Assembly: GCA_002171495.2 (NCBI GenBank)
Contig: NHEU02000056.1
Span: forward strand, 7,518-13,714
DNA length: 6,197 bases
Source of the DNA: Alphaproteobacteria bacterium TMED93
Lineage (GTDB): Bacteria > Pseudomonadota > Alphaproteobacteria > TMED109
Reading direction: 5' to 3'
Part shown: positions 1-6,191 of the stretch, in pieces
Layout of the letters: the number at the start of each line of letters is the position of its first letter
Numbering within the stretch: position 1 is the stretch's first letter
The notes under the pieces: model-generated
Database searches by the model: none
The model's input: only the letters and a program-made list of their open reading frames with translations
Told to the model about the DNA's origin: nothing
Translations under genes and position numbers: made by a program

Positions 1-129
1 GTATGGGCTAGGCCCTTAAGAAATGTTATTTACTTTATGCCTCCGTTTATTATTAAAAAAAATCAATTAGATAAAATTTTTAATACAACTTTAGATATAT
101 TTGATTTATGGAAAAAACAAAATACGTAA
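1..129 (+). CDS. bioA: Adenosylmethionine-8-amino-7-oxononanoate aminotransferase (BioA), C-terminal fragment
   Basis: Frame 1 is open from the window edge to a TAA at 127-129 and encodes 42 residues, the C-terminus of a gene that begins before the window. The peptide starts VWARPLRNVIYFMPPFII, which matches the C-terminal W-x-R-P-(F/L)-x-x-x-I-Y-x-M-P-P-(Y/F) signature I know from BioA proteins (E. coli and Mycobacterium). BioA is the PLP enzyme that transfers an amino group from S-adenosylmethionine to KAPA to make DAPA in biotin synthesis, in the cytoplasm. The Arg of the W-x-R-P motif (residue 4 here) corresponds to the arginine that contacts the KAPA carboxylate in the family. The last ~24 residues form the usual C-terminal helix with a short Lys-rich tail. 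The final 22 nt overlap the next gene. Another class III aminotransferase is possible, because the PLP lysine region is outside the window. Confidence 0.75.
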   Translation, partial: VWARPLRNVIYFMPPFIIKKNQLDKIFNTTLDIFDLWKKQNT

Positions 130-1283
130 AAAATCTTCCTCCTTTAAAAGGAATAATTGTAATTGACCTTACAAGAGTATTAGCAGGCCCTTATGCTACA
201 ATGCAACTAGCTGACTTAGGTGCTAGAGTAATAAAAGTAGAGTCTTTACACGGTGATGACTCAAGAAAGTTTGGTCCTTTTTACAAAAATATTTCAACTT
301 ACTTTACATCTCTAAACAGAGGAAAAGAATCAATAAAATTAAACCTGAAACTGGATAAGGATTTAAATATATTACTTCAACTGATTAAAAAAGCTGATGT
401 TTTAGTTGAAAACTTTAGACCAGGAACAATGGAAAAACTTGGATTAAAAAAAAATAATTTATTTAAAATTAACCCTAAACTAGTTTATGCATCTTGCTCT
501 GGGTTTGGCCAAACAGGAAAAATGTCAAGAAAACCGGCATATGACTTAATAGTCCAAGCCTTAGGAGGAATTATGAGTCTTACAGGATACGAAAAGCAGG
601 ATCCTGTTAGAGTAGGCACTTCAATAGGAGATATTACGGCGGGATTATTTACTACAATTGGAATTCAATCTGCATTAATAAGAAGAAACATAACAAGTAA
701 AGGAAGTTATATAGATATATCTATGCTAGATTGTCAAATAGCTATACTTGAAAATGCTGTATCAAGATTCTTTTGTGAAAAGAAAATTCCTAAAAAAATA
801 GGAAGCAGACATCCTTCGATAGCTCCCTTTGAATGCTTTAAATGCAAAGATGCCTATATAGCTATTGCAGCTGGAAATGATACATTATTTGAAAAGCTTT
901 GCCATGCAACTTCTTCAGAGAGTTTGTTAAAATTAAAATATTTTAAAACTAATGATATGCGACTTAAAAATGCGGAAAAGTTAAAAAAATATCTAGAAAA
1001 AGTATTTAATAAAAAAAAAGCTAGTTATTGGGTATTCCAGTTAGATTTATTTGGTGTGCCTGTATCCAAATTAAATAATATTAAAGAAGCATTAGAGTTA
1101 CAACAAATTTTAGATAGAAATATGGTTGTAGATGTTTTTTTGAAAGATAAAGTAAAAATAAAAGTTGCAGGAAATCCTATAAAGCTATCTAACTTTAAAG
1201 ATAAAAAATATAGGAAAGCACCTCCCAGTTTAGACCAAGATAGAAAAAGAATTTTAAGTGACTTTAAAATAAAAGAAAAATGA
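108..1283 (+). CDS. Family III (CaiB/BaiF) CoA-transferase, SUGCT-like
   Basis: This 391-residue protein is full length for family III CoA-transferases, which move CoA between an acyl-CoA donor and a carboxylic acid through an aspartyl-CoA thioester. Visible landmarks: the N-terminal Rossmann-like start PLKGIIVIDLTRVLAGPYAT (12-31); A-D-L-G-A-x-V-I-K-V-E (35-45); NRGKESI (70-76); ENFRPGT (101-107); SGFGQTG (131-137); YDLIVQALGG (145-154); and the candidate catalytic Asp175 in GDITAGL. By recall the closest named relatives are succinate-hydroxymethylglutarate CoA-transferases (SUGCT/C7orf10) and other dicarboxylate CoA-transferases. The exact acid cannot be read from the sequence. The C-terminus has PPSLDQDRKRIL where relatives usually have P-P-x-L-G-(Q/E)-H, a small departure. 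ATG 108 is forced: an in-frame TGA lies at 102-104 and no ATG, GTG or TTG follows before the conserved domain. No convincing Shine-Dalgarno precedes it, so translation is probably coupled to the overlapping bioA end. The stop overlaps the permease start (ATGA). Confidence 0.9.
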   Translation: MEKTKYVKNLPPLKGIIVIDLTRVLAGPYATMQLADLGARVIKVESLHGDDSRKFGPFYKNISTYFTSLNRGKESIKLNLKLDKDLNILLQLIKKADVLVENFRPGTMEKLGLKKNNLFKINPKLVYASCSGFGQTGKMSRKPAYDLIVQALGGIMSLTGYEKQDPVRVGTSIGDITAGLFTTIGIQSALIRRNITSKGSYIDISMLDCQIAILENAVSRFFCEKKIPKKIGSRHPSIAPFECFKCKDAYIAIAAGNDTLFEKLCHATSSESLLKLKYFKTNDMRLKNAEKLKKYLEKVFNKKKASYWVFQLDLFGVPVSKLNNIKEALELQQILDRNMVVDVFLKDKVKIKVAGNPIKLSNFKDKKYRKAPPSLDQDRKRILSDFKIKEK

Positions 1284-3112
1284 TTTTTGATTATAATATT
1301 TTAGCCGTTTTAACAATAGTGGTAGGAGTTGTGGCTCTATTCTTTTTTGTTATTGATAAGTTTCCAATGGAAACAGTATCCATAGGATTATTATCAGCTT
1401 TAGCAATTATTCAAGTCATATTTGCAAACGAACAAAATAATGGAATCAGCAACTTACTGACCGGATTTGCAAATCCAGGTTTAATTACGGTAATGGCGTT
1501 ATTAATAATGGCAGAAGGAATGGTAGCAACTGGAGCAATTAGCTCTATAGCAAGGCTTTTTGAAATAGAAAATAAGATTAATACTATTATTCTTTTTTCT
1601 ATAATTTTAATATGTGTAGCTGTATTAAGTTCAGTAATGAACAATACTCCAATAGTGGTTATGTTTATTCCTTTGATAGCTGCATTAGTGGAAAAAAATA
1701 ATATAGATGTAAGCAAAACTCTTTTACCTCTATCTTATGTAAGTATGCTTGGAGGAATGACAACTTTAATGGGTTCAAGTACGAACCTTATTGGAGCAGG
1801 TATAGTTACTGGTTTTAATATACAGCCTATTGGGTTACTTGATATGTCAATACCAGCATTAATAATTGCCCTACCTAGTATTATATTTACACTCTTGGTA
1901 ATCCCAAGGTTATTACCTAAACAGCAAACTTTCAAAAACCCTTTTGCAAGAGATGCAAGACAGTTTCTTGCTGAAATAGAAGTAAAAGAAAACTCTAAGT
2001 TACTTCAATTAAAAATTGAAAATAATAATATTAATGAGTTAGATAATAGTAATATTCTTTTTATTCAAAGAGGTGAACATGCCTTTTATCCTCCTATTCA
2101 AAATCTAGTTTTAAAAGTTGGTGATGTAATAGTTTTAGCAGCAACTAGAAAATCTTTAGAAGAAGGAATTTCAAAGTTAGATGATCAATTACAACCTCAA
2201 TTAACAAGAGATCTTAGTGGAGATTTAGTTGAAATAGATAAAAATCTAGTTAAGGACTCGAGAGTATTAGCTGAAGTATTAGTAGCCCCTAGTTCAGAAA
2301 TGATAGGAAAAGATTTAGAGCAAATTAGGTTTAGAAACTTTACTGGTTGCATTGTACTAGGTTTACTTAGAAGATCTCGTATGCTTAAAGATAGAGTTAC
2401 AGAAATTCCTTTGTTAGCTGGTGATGTATTATTGGTTCAAGGTACAGAAAGTGCAATATCTAGTTTAAAAAATAATTCTGATGTTGTTTTAATAGATTGG
2501 ACAAGAAAATATTTGCCACAAAAAAAGAAACTATATCGTTCTTCCGTAATATTTTTAACTACTATTTTAACTGCAGCCTCTGGGTTAATAGACTTAGCTA
2601 CAGCTTCCATAATAGGAGCTTCGGCTATGGTATTAACTAACGCTTTATCTATTAATAGAGCTGCTAATGCGATTAATAAAAGAATTTATATAACTATTGC
2701 CTCAATGTTAGCATACGGAACTGCTTTAGAAACATCTGGAGGAGCTCAACTAATAGTTAAAAATTTAATGTTTCTTTTAAATGATAAACCCGTATCTTTT
2801 GTTCTTTGCAGTATGTTTATTTTAGTAACAATATTTACAAACTTTTTAACAAACAATGCAACAGTCATAATCTTTATGCCTATTGCTATTAATTTATCAT
2901 ACGCCTTCAATGTTGATCCTATGGCATTTATTATTACAATTATTTTAGCATCCAATATATCTTTCTGTACTCCTTTTGGATACCAGACAAATCTATTAGT
3001 AATGGCTCCTGGTCATTACAGATTTCATGATTATGTTAGATGTGGCATTCCACTAACTATATTAACTTGGTTAATATATATTTTTTTCTTACCTAAATAT
3101 TTTGGCTACTAA
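1280..3112 (+). CDS. SLC13/DASS-type permease with two central TrkA-C-like domains
   Basis: This is a 610-residue inner-membrane secondary transporter. Two hydrophobic halves (about 5-212 and 418-606) form an inverted repeat of the ion-transporter superfamily. Each half carries the family's Asn-Asn hairpin motif (NNTPIVVMFIPL, 121-132; NNATVIIFMPIAI, 525-537) and a substrate/cation-site motif (GSSTNLIGAG, 165-174; TPFGYQTNLLVMAPG, 564-578). Between them lies a soluble segment of about 200 residues with two TrkA-C-like (RCK-C) units, roughly 220-300 and 315-395; each ends in the typical L-x-x-G-D-x-(I/L)-(V/L)-(L/V) pattern (GDVIVL, 281-286; GDVLLV, 381-386). Characterised SLC13 proteins move di- and tricarboxylates or sulfate, usually with Na+. 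TrkA-C-containing bacterial members are less well characterised, and several are linked to sulfur oxyanions or organosulfur acids. The 4-nt ATGA overlap with the CoA-transferase argues for coupled translation and a substrate carrying a carboxylate. TAA is followed in frame by TAG. No terminator hairpin is visible downstream. Confidence 0.9.
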   Translation: MIFDYNILAVLTIVVGVVALFFFVIDKFPMETVSIGLLSALAIIQVIFANEQNNGISNLLTGFANPGLITVMALLIMAEGMVATGAISSIARLFEIENKINTIILFSIILICVAVLSSVMNNTPIVVMFIPLIAALVEKNNIDVSKTLLPLSYVSMLGGMTTLMGSSTNLIGAGIVTGFNIQPIGLLDMSIPALIIALPSIIFTLLVIPRLLPKQQTFKNPFARDARQFLAEIEVKENSKLLQLKIENNNINELDNSNILFIQRGEHAFYPPIQNLVLKVGDVIVLAATRKSLEEGISKLDDQLQPQLTRDLSGDLVEIDKNLVKDSRVLAEVLVAPSSEMIGKDLEQIRFRNFTGCIVLGLLRRSRMLKDRVTEIPLLAGDVLLVQGTESAISSLKNNSDVVLIDWTRKYLPQKKKLYRSSVIFLTTILTAASGLIDLATASIIGASAMVLTNALSINRAANAINKRIYITIASMLAYGTALETSGGAQLIVKNLMFLLNDKPVSFVLCSMFILVTIFTNFLTNNATVIIFMPIAINLSYAFNVDPMAFIITIILASNISFCTPFGYQTNLLVMAPGHYRFHDYVRCGIPLTILTWLIYIFFLPKYFGY

Positions 3113-3131
3113 TAGTAAATTCAAAAAAGTA

Positions 3132-3160
3132 TTTAAAAAATATAAATATAAGATTATATT
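3132..3160 (+). promoter_or_regulatory. Candidate sigma-70-type promoter for the TRAP binding protein gene
   Basis: The 70-bp gap between the permease and the TRAP gene contains TTTAAA (3132-3137, 4/6 match to TTGACA) and TATATT (3155-3160, 5/6 match to TATAAT) with a 17-bp spacer. A start about 7 nt after the -10 would give a short leader holding only the Shine-Dalgarno. The region is almost pure A/T, so such matches arise easily by chance, and an overlapping second TATATT sits at 3160-3165. The gap itself and the strong ribosome site suggest this gene can be expressed separately from the coupled genes upstream. Confidence 0.3.
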
Positions 3161-3172
3161 ATATTAAATTAT

Positions 3173-3178
3173 AGGAGG
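3173..3178 (+). promoter_or_regulatory. Strong Shine-Dalgarno of the TRAP binding protein gene
   Basis: A perfect AGGAGG lies 4 nt before ATG 3183. The two genes upstream lack any recognisable ribosome site, so this is by far the strongest translation signal on the plus strand. It fixes the start and fits the high expression typical of periplasmic binding proteins. The spacing is slightly short. Confidence 0.85.
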
Positions 3179-3182
3179 ATCC

Positions 3183-4304
3183 ATGTCACAAAAAAAAATT
3201 TCTAGAAGAAAATTACTAAAAACAGCAGGACTCGTAACGGCAACCGGGTTGTTATCATCATGTGGTGATAGTGGAACTCCAAAAAACCCAGCAAAAGCAA
3301 CTTCAGGTATAAGTAAAACTTTTGATTGGAAACTTGTAACTACCTGGCCAAAGAACTTTCCTGGCCTAGGTACTGGAGCTCAGAGATTAGCAGATAGAAT
3401 TAAAAAAATGTCTGAAGGAAGGTTGAATATAAAGCTTTTTGCAGCAGGAGAGCTTGTACCTGCTTTTGAAAGCTTTGATGCTGTAAGGGAAAATAAAGCT
3501 CAAATGTTTCATGCTTCACCCTACTATTGGATTAATAAAAACAAGTCAACTCCTTTTTTTGGAGCAGTGCCTGGTGGAATGATTGCACAAGAACATAACG
3601 CATGGATTAATTACGGAGGTGGTCAAGAATTATGGGATAAACTTTACAGCAAATTTGGTTTAAAATCTTTTATGGCGGGGAACTCAGGAACACAGATGGG
3701 GGGATGGTTTTTAAAAAAAATTAACTCTAATGATGACTTCAAAGGCTTAAAAATGAGAATACCTGGCCTAGCGGCTGAAGTTTTAAATAGAATGGGAGGA
3801 ACTGCAGTTGCACTTCCTGGCGGAGAAATAATGCCAGCTCTTCAGTCAGGAGCTATTGATGCAACAGAGTGGGTTGGACCATGGAATGACTTAGCTTTTG
3901 GTTTTTATAAAATTACTAAATTTTATTATGGACCTGGAATTCATGAACCTAGTTCAGTTCTGGAATGTTCAATAAATTTAGAATCATTTAACTCTCTACC
4001 AGATGATTTAAAAACTATTGTAAAGGTTGCTTGTGAAGCAGAAAATAACAGAATGCTTTCAGAGTTTACTGCAGCAAACTCTGATGCTCAGCAGAAATTA
4101 ATAAAGGAACACAATGTTGAAGTTTTAAACTTTCCTAAATCTGTTTTCAAAACTATGATAGAAATATCAAATGATGTGGTAGCAGAAACAGCTAGTGAAG
4201 GAAAGTTAAATAAACAAATATATGAAAGTTGGAGTAATTTTAAAAACTTAGCAAGATTAAGGTCTCCTTTTGCTGAACAAGGATTTATAAACCTAAGCAG
4301 CTAA
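3183..4304 (+). CDS. TRAP transporter solute-binding protein (DctP superfamily, TakP-like), Tat-exported lipoprotein
   Basis: This 373-residue extracytoplasmic binding protein captures an organic acid for a TRAP transporter. The N-terminus holds a twin-arginine motif (SRRKLLK, 7-13), a short hydrophobic stretch (about 15-25) and a lipobox LSSC with Cys27, so it is probably exported folded and lipid-anchored. Mature-domain landmarks are those I know from TakP, the 2-oxo-acid binder of Rhodobacter: W-K-L-V-T-T-W-P-K (49-57); FAAGELVP (86-93); NSGTQMGGWF (167-176); GLKMRIPGLA (188-197); LPGGEIMPALQSGAIDATEW (211-230) followed by VGPWND; and a Y-G-P-G-I-H-E-P segment (249-256). Gln171, Arg192, Glu229, Trp230 and Glu255 are the conserved candidates for the cation and carboxylate site. 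TakP relatives bind pyruvate, other 2-oxo acids or lactate, so a monocarboxylic oxo- or hydroxy-acid is the best guess. No DctQ or DctM gene is in the window: the upstream neighbour is an SLC13 carrier and the downstream gene is convergent. Full length with no breaks seen. Confidence 0.93.
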   Translation: MSQKKISRRKLLKTAGLVTATGLLSSCGDSGTPKNPAKATSGISKTFDWKLVTTWPKNFPGLGTGAQRLADRIKKMSEGRLNIKLFAAGELVPAFESFDAVRENKAQMFHASPYYWINKNKSTPFFGAVPGGMIAQEHNAWINYGGGQELWDKLYSKFGLKSFMAGNSGTQMGGWFLKKINSNDDFKGLKMRIPGLAAEVLNRMGGTAVALPGGEIMPALQSGAIDATEWVGPWNDLAFGFYKITKFYYGPGIHEPSSVLECSINLESFNSLPDDLKTIVKVACEAENNRMLSEFTAANSDAQQKLIKEHNVEVLNFPKSVFKTMIEISNDVVAETASEGKLNKQIYESWSNFKNLARLRSPFAEQGFINLSS

Positions 4305-4315
4305 TTACTGTTAAA

Positions 4316-5509
4316 TTATTTTGATGTTATTTTTTCTTTTAAAAAGGAACTTATTTCTTCTTTAGAATAATTTAGTTCTTTTAAAATTTCTAAGCTATTT
4401 TCTCCTAATAATGGTGCCAATTTTTTTCCAGTTGTAGGAGTTTTTGAAAAAATAGCAGCCGGTCTTGGAGCTCTAATTTTACCAAATACTTTACTAGTAT
4501 AAAAGTTTATTATTTTATTAGCTTTAATTTGTTTATTTTTTAGTAGTTCTACTCTAGATAAAATAGGTGCACTAGGAACTTCTTCTTTTTGAAATGCTTT
4601 TAAGATTTCTGATGCTTTATATTTAGAAATCTCATCTGAAATAAATTTTCTTCTTTCCTCTTTGTACTTTACTCTTGCTTTAGGAGTAGAAAACTTTTTA
4701 TTTTTTATTAAATCTAATCTATTAAATGCTATACACATACCTCTCCATTCTTTGTCTGTAACTGCTCCAGCAGTTATATATTTTTTGTCCTTAGTTTTAA
4801 ATACTAAATCTAATCCTAATTGTGCTAAAGATGGATTTTTTTCCTTACCTACGAATGATAGAGCTGAACTACCTTCAGGCCATAAATATGCTATCATTAC
4901 ATCAAGCATAGCTAATTTTAAATGTTGTCCCTTACCATACCTTTCTCTATAAAACAATGCTGTACTAATTGCCTGTGCTGTGGCCAAACCAGTAGTTTTA
5001 TCTGGAATAATAGTTCTAACTTGTTTTGGAATACCGGTAACTTGGTCTCTCTGAATATCAGCTAAACCAGAAAGAGCCTGTATCACAGGATCATAGACTC
5101 TTTGTTTAGAGTAAGGACCTTTTTCTCCAAAGCCGCTAATAGAAACATATATTAACTCTGGATTAATTTTTTTTATTTTTTCATACCCTATCCCCATTCT
5201 TTCAACTGTTCCTGGTCTGAAGTTTTGAACAAATACATCTGATGCTAAAATTAGTTTTTTTAGGATATTTAAACCTTTTTTATTTTTTAAATTTAAGGTA
5301 ATAGAACGCTTGCTTCTATTGCAGCAGAGAAATGCATTAGTCATTCCATTTAAATCATCTCCAACTTTTCTCATTAATTCTCCTTCTAATGGCTCAACTT
5401 TAATAACATCCGCTCCTTGATCACCTAACATCATTGTAGCAGTAGGGCCAGATACCATTGCAGTCAAGTCTAGTATTTTTACTCCCGATAAAGGTCCCTT
5501 TTTTTTCAT
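4316..5509 (-). CDS. Family III (CaiB/BaiF) CoA-transferase, second divergent copy
   Basis: This is a 397-residue CoA-transferase from the same superfamily as the plus-strand copy but clearly a different subgroup. Landmarks (numbered from ATG 5509): GPLSGVKILDLTAMVSGPTA (5-24); LGDQGADVIKVEPLEGE (28-44); NRSKRSITLNLK (64-75); QNFRPGTVERMG (95-106); SGFGEKGPY (125-133); YDPVIQALSGL (139-149); the candidate catalytic Asp170 in IPDKTTGL; and GKGQHLKLAMLDVMIAYLWPEG (192-213). The D-K-T-T-G-L and M-L-D-x-x-x-A-(Y/F)-L-W-P-(D/E)-G patterns recur in a group often annotated only as L-carnitine dehydratase-like. Substrate unknown; annotation as carnitine CoA-transferase would be unjustified. I chose ATG 5509 over the in-frame GTG at 5521 because the AAGGAG ribosome site at 5526-5521 includes the first base of that GTG and could not serve it, whereas it sits 11 nt before ATG 5509. 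The gene follows the GST gene by 25 nt and is probably cotranscribed with it. Its stop converges on the TRAP gene with 11 bp between them. Confidence 0.9.
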   Translation of the reverse strand: MKKKGPLSGVKILDLTAMVSGPTATMMLGDQGADVIKVEPLEGELMRKVGDDLNGMTNAFLCCNRSKRSITLNLKNKKGLNILKKLILASDVFVQNFRPGTVERMGIGYEKIKKINPELIYVSISGFGEKGPYSKQRVYDPVIQALSGLADIQRDQVTGIPKQVRTIIPDKTTGLATAQAISTALFYRERYGKGQHLKLAMLDVMIAYLWPEGSSALSFVGKEKNPSLAQLGLDLVFKTKDKKYITAGAVTDKEWRGMCIAFNRLDLIKNKKFSTPKARVKYKEERRKFISDEISKYKASEILKAFQKEEVPSAPILSRVELLKNKQIKANKIINFYTSKVFGKIRAPRPAAIFSKTPTTGKKLAPLLGENSLEILKELNYSKEEISSFLKEKITSK

Positions 5510-5520
5510 ATTTAATTTCA

Positions 5521-5526
5521 CTCCTT
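5521..5526 (-). promoter_or_regulatory. Shine-Dalgarno that decides the CoA-transferase start
   Basis: On the minus strand AAGGAG lies in the short gap between the GST stop and the CoA-transferase. It abuts and overlaps the GTG at 5521, ruling that codon out as the usual start, and stands 11 nt before ATG 5509, a rather long but workable spacing. Confidence 0.75.
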
Positions 5527-5534
5527 AAAAAAAA

Positions 5535-6191
5535 TTAATCATTAAAACAATCTTTATATGCAGTTTGAAAAATTTTCCTACTTTTTGCTCTTTCCATATA
5601 GAGATTAATGTTATCGCTTTTGATTTTTAAATTAAAACTATTACAGTGAATAAGGCAGCTAGTAAATATTATATCTGCCTTGGATGGACTATCACCAAAC
5701 AACCATGAATTTTTTGGTACATATTTTTCACAAGCTCCTATCATTTTTTCAAAATGCATTCTTGCTGTTTTTATAGCATTATCAGCCTCTCCATAAATAT
5801 GTGCCAAACCTAGGTTTTCTGTTTTCTCATGTCTTCTTAATATGTATATAGATAGACAATCTAACTCCATGAGTGAAAAAATACACCATTCTTCTAGTTT
5901 TGCTTTTTCAGCTAAAGTTTTTGGTATGTAAAAATCTTTTGGCTTTTTAAAATTATCTATGATGTAAGAAACAGCTGCTGCACTTTCCGTAATAGTAATA
6001 TTATTATGTTTAAAAGTAGGTATTTTTCCTTTAGAGTTTATTTTAAGATATTCATTAGTTTGAGTTTCTCCTGTCCTTGAACCTATTTTATACTTTTTAA
6101 AGTTTAAATTATATTCATGTAAAGCCCAATAAATTCTAAAAGGTCTAAAAGTTTTATAACCCCATACTTCTATTTTATTATTGTTTAGCAT
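5535..6191 (-). CDS. Glutathione S-transferase family protein
   Basis: This 218-residue protein has the normal length and two-domain layout of a cytosolic GST. The N-terminal thioredoxin-like domain (about 6-83) shows R-P-F-R-I-Y-W-A-L-H-E (16-26), the GSRTGETQT segment (37-45), N-x-x-G-K-I-P (52-58) with the family's cis-proline at Pro58, and the glutathione-binding T-E-S motif (68-70). The helical C-terminal domain (about 90-215) contains LFGDSPSKADI (164-174), the GST N-capping box with Ser170 and Asp173. The catalytic Ser, Tyr or Cys cannot be assigned with confidence: Tyr12 or Thr14 occupies the usual region after the first strand. Family members conjugate glutathione to electrophiles, reduce peroxides or isomerise thiol adducts; the substrate here is unknown. 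It is first in a probable two-gene unit with the CoA-transferase 25 nt downstream. No other in-frame ATG exists near the start, and only 6 nt of upstream sequence are in the window, so its promoter and ribosome site cannot be judged. Confidence 0.88.
   Translation of the reverse strand: MLNNNKIEVWGYKTFRPFRIYWALHEYNLNFKKYKIGSRTGETQTNEYLKINSKGKIPTFKHNNITITESAAAVSYIIDNFKKPKDFYIPKTLAEKAKLEEWCIFSLMELDCLSIYILRRHEKTENLGLAHIYGEADNAIKTARMHFEKMIGACEKYVPKNSWLFGDSPSKADIIFTSCLIHCNSFNLKIKSDNINLYMERAKSRKIFQTAYKDCFND

Noticed and set aside
1411..1935. Two minus-strand open frames (1411-1716 and 1735-1935) inside the permease gene
   Set aside because: They are antisense to hydrophobic transmembrane coding sequence, have no ribosome site or recognisable domain, and the plus-strand protein has clear SLC13 motifs throughout.
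2746..2955. Minus-strand open frame of 69 codons in the second half of the permease gene
   Set aside because: Antisense shadow of the NNATVIIFMPIAI region; no family resemblance or start signal.
3113..3170. A/T-only tract as an origin, attachment site or repeat array
   Set aside because: It has no repeated unit, no DnaA-box-like sequence and no flanking integrase; it is best explained as an ordinary AT-rich leader with a weak promoter.
3183..4304. Reading the SLC13 permease and TRAP binding protein as one complete TRAP transporter
   Set aside because: The permease shows SLC13 motifs and TrkA-C domains rather than DctM features, and no DctQ is present, so it cannot simply be called the TRAP membrane subunit.
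4302..4318. Possible hairpin TAATT/AATTA between the convergent genes as a bidirectional terminator
   Set aside because: The stem is only 5 A/T pairs with a 7-nt loop and no G/C, too weak for an intrinsic terminator; such matches are expected by chance at this composition.
4662..4952. Plus-strand open frame of 96 codons within the minus-strand CoA-transferase
   Set aside because: It lies antisense to well-conserved CoA-transferase sequence and has no ribosome site.
4316..5509. Naming the minus-strand CoA-transferase as carnitine CoA-transferase (caiB)
   Set aside because: Only superfamily motifs are visible; no other carnitine genes are nearby, and the subgroup's substrates are not established.
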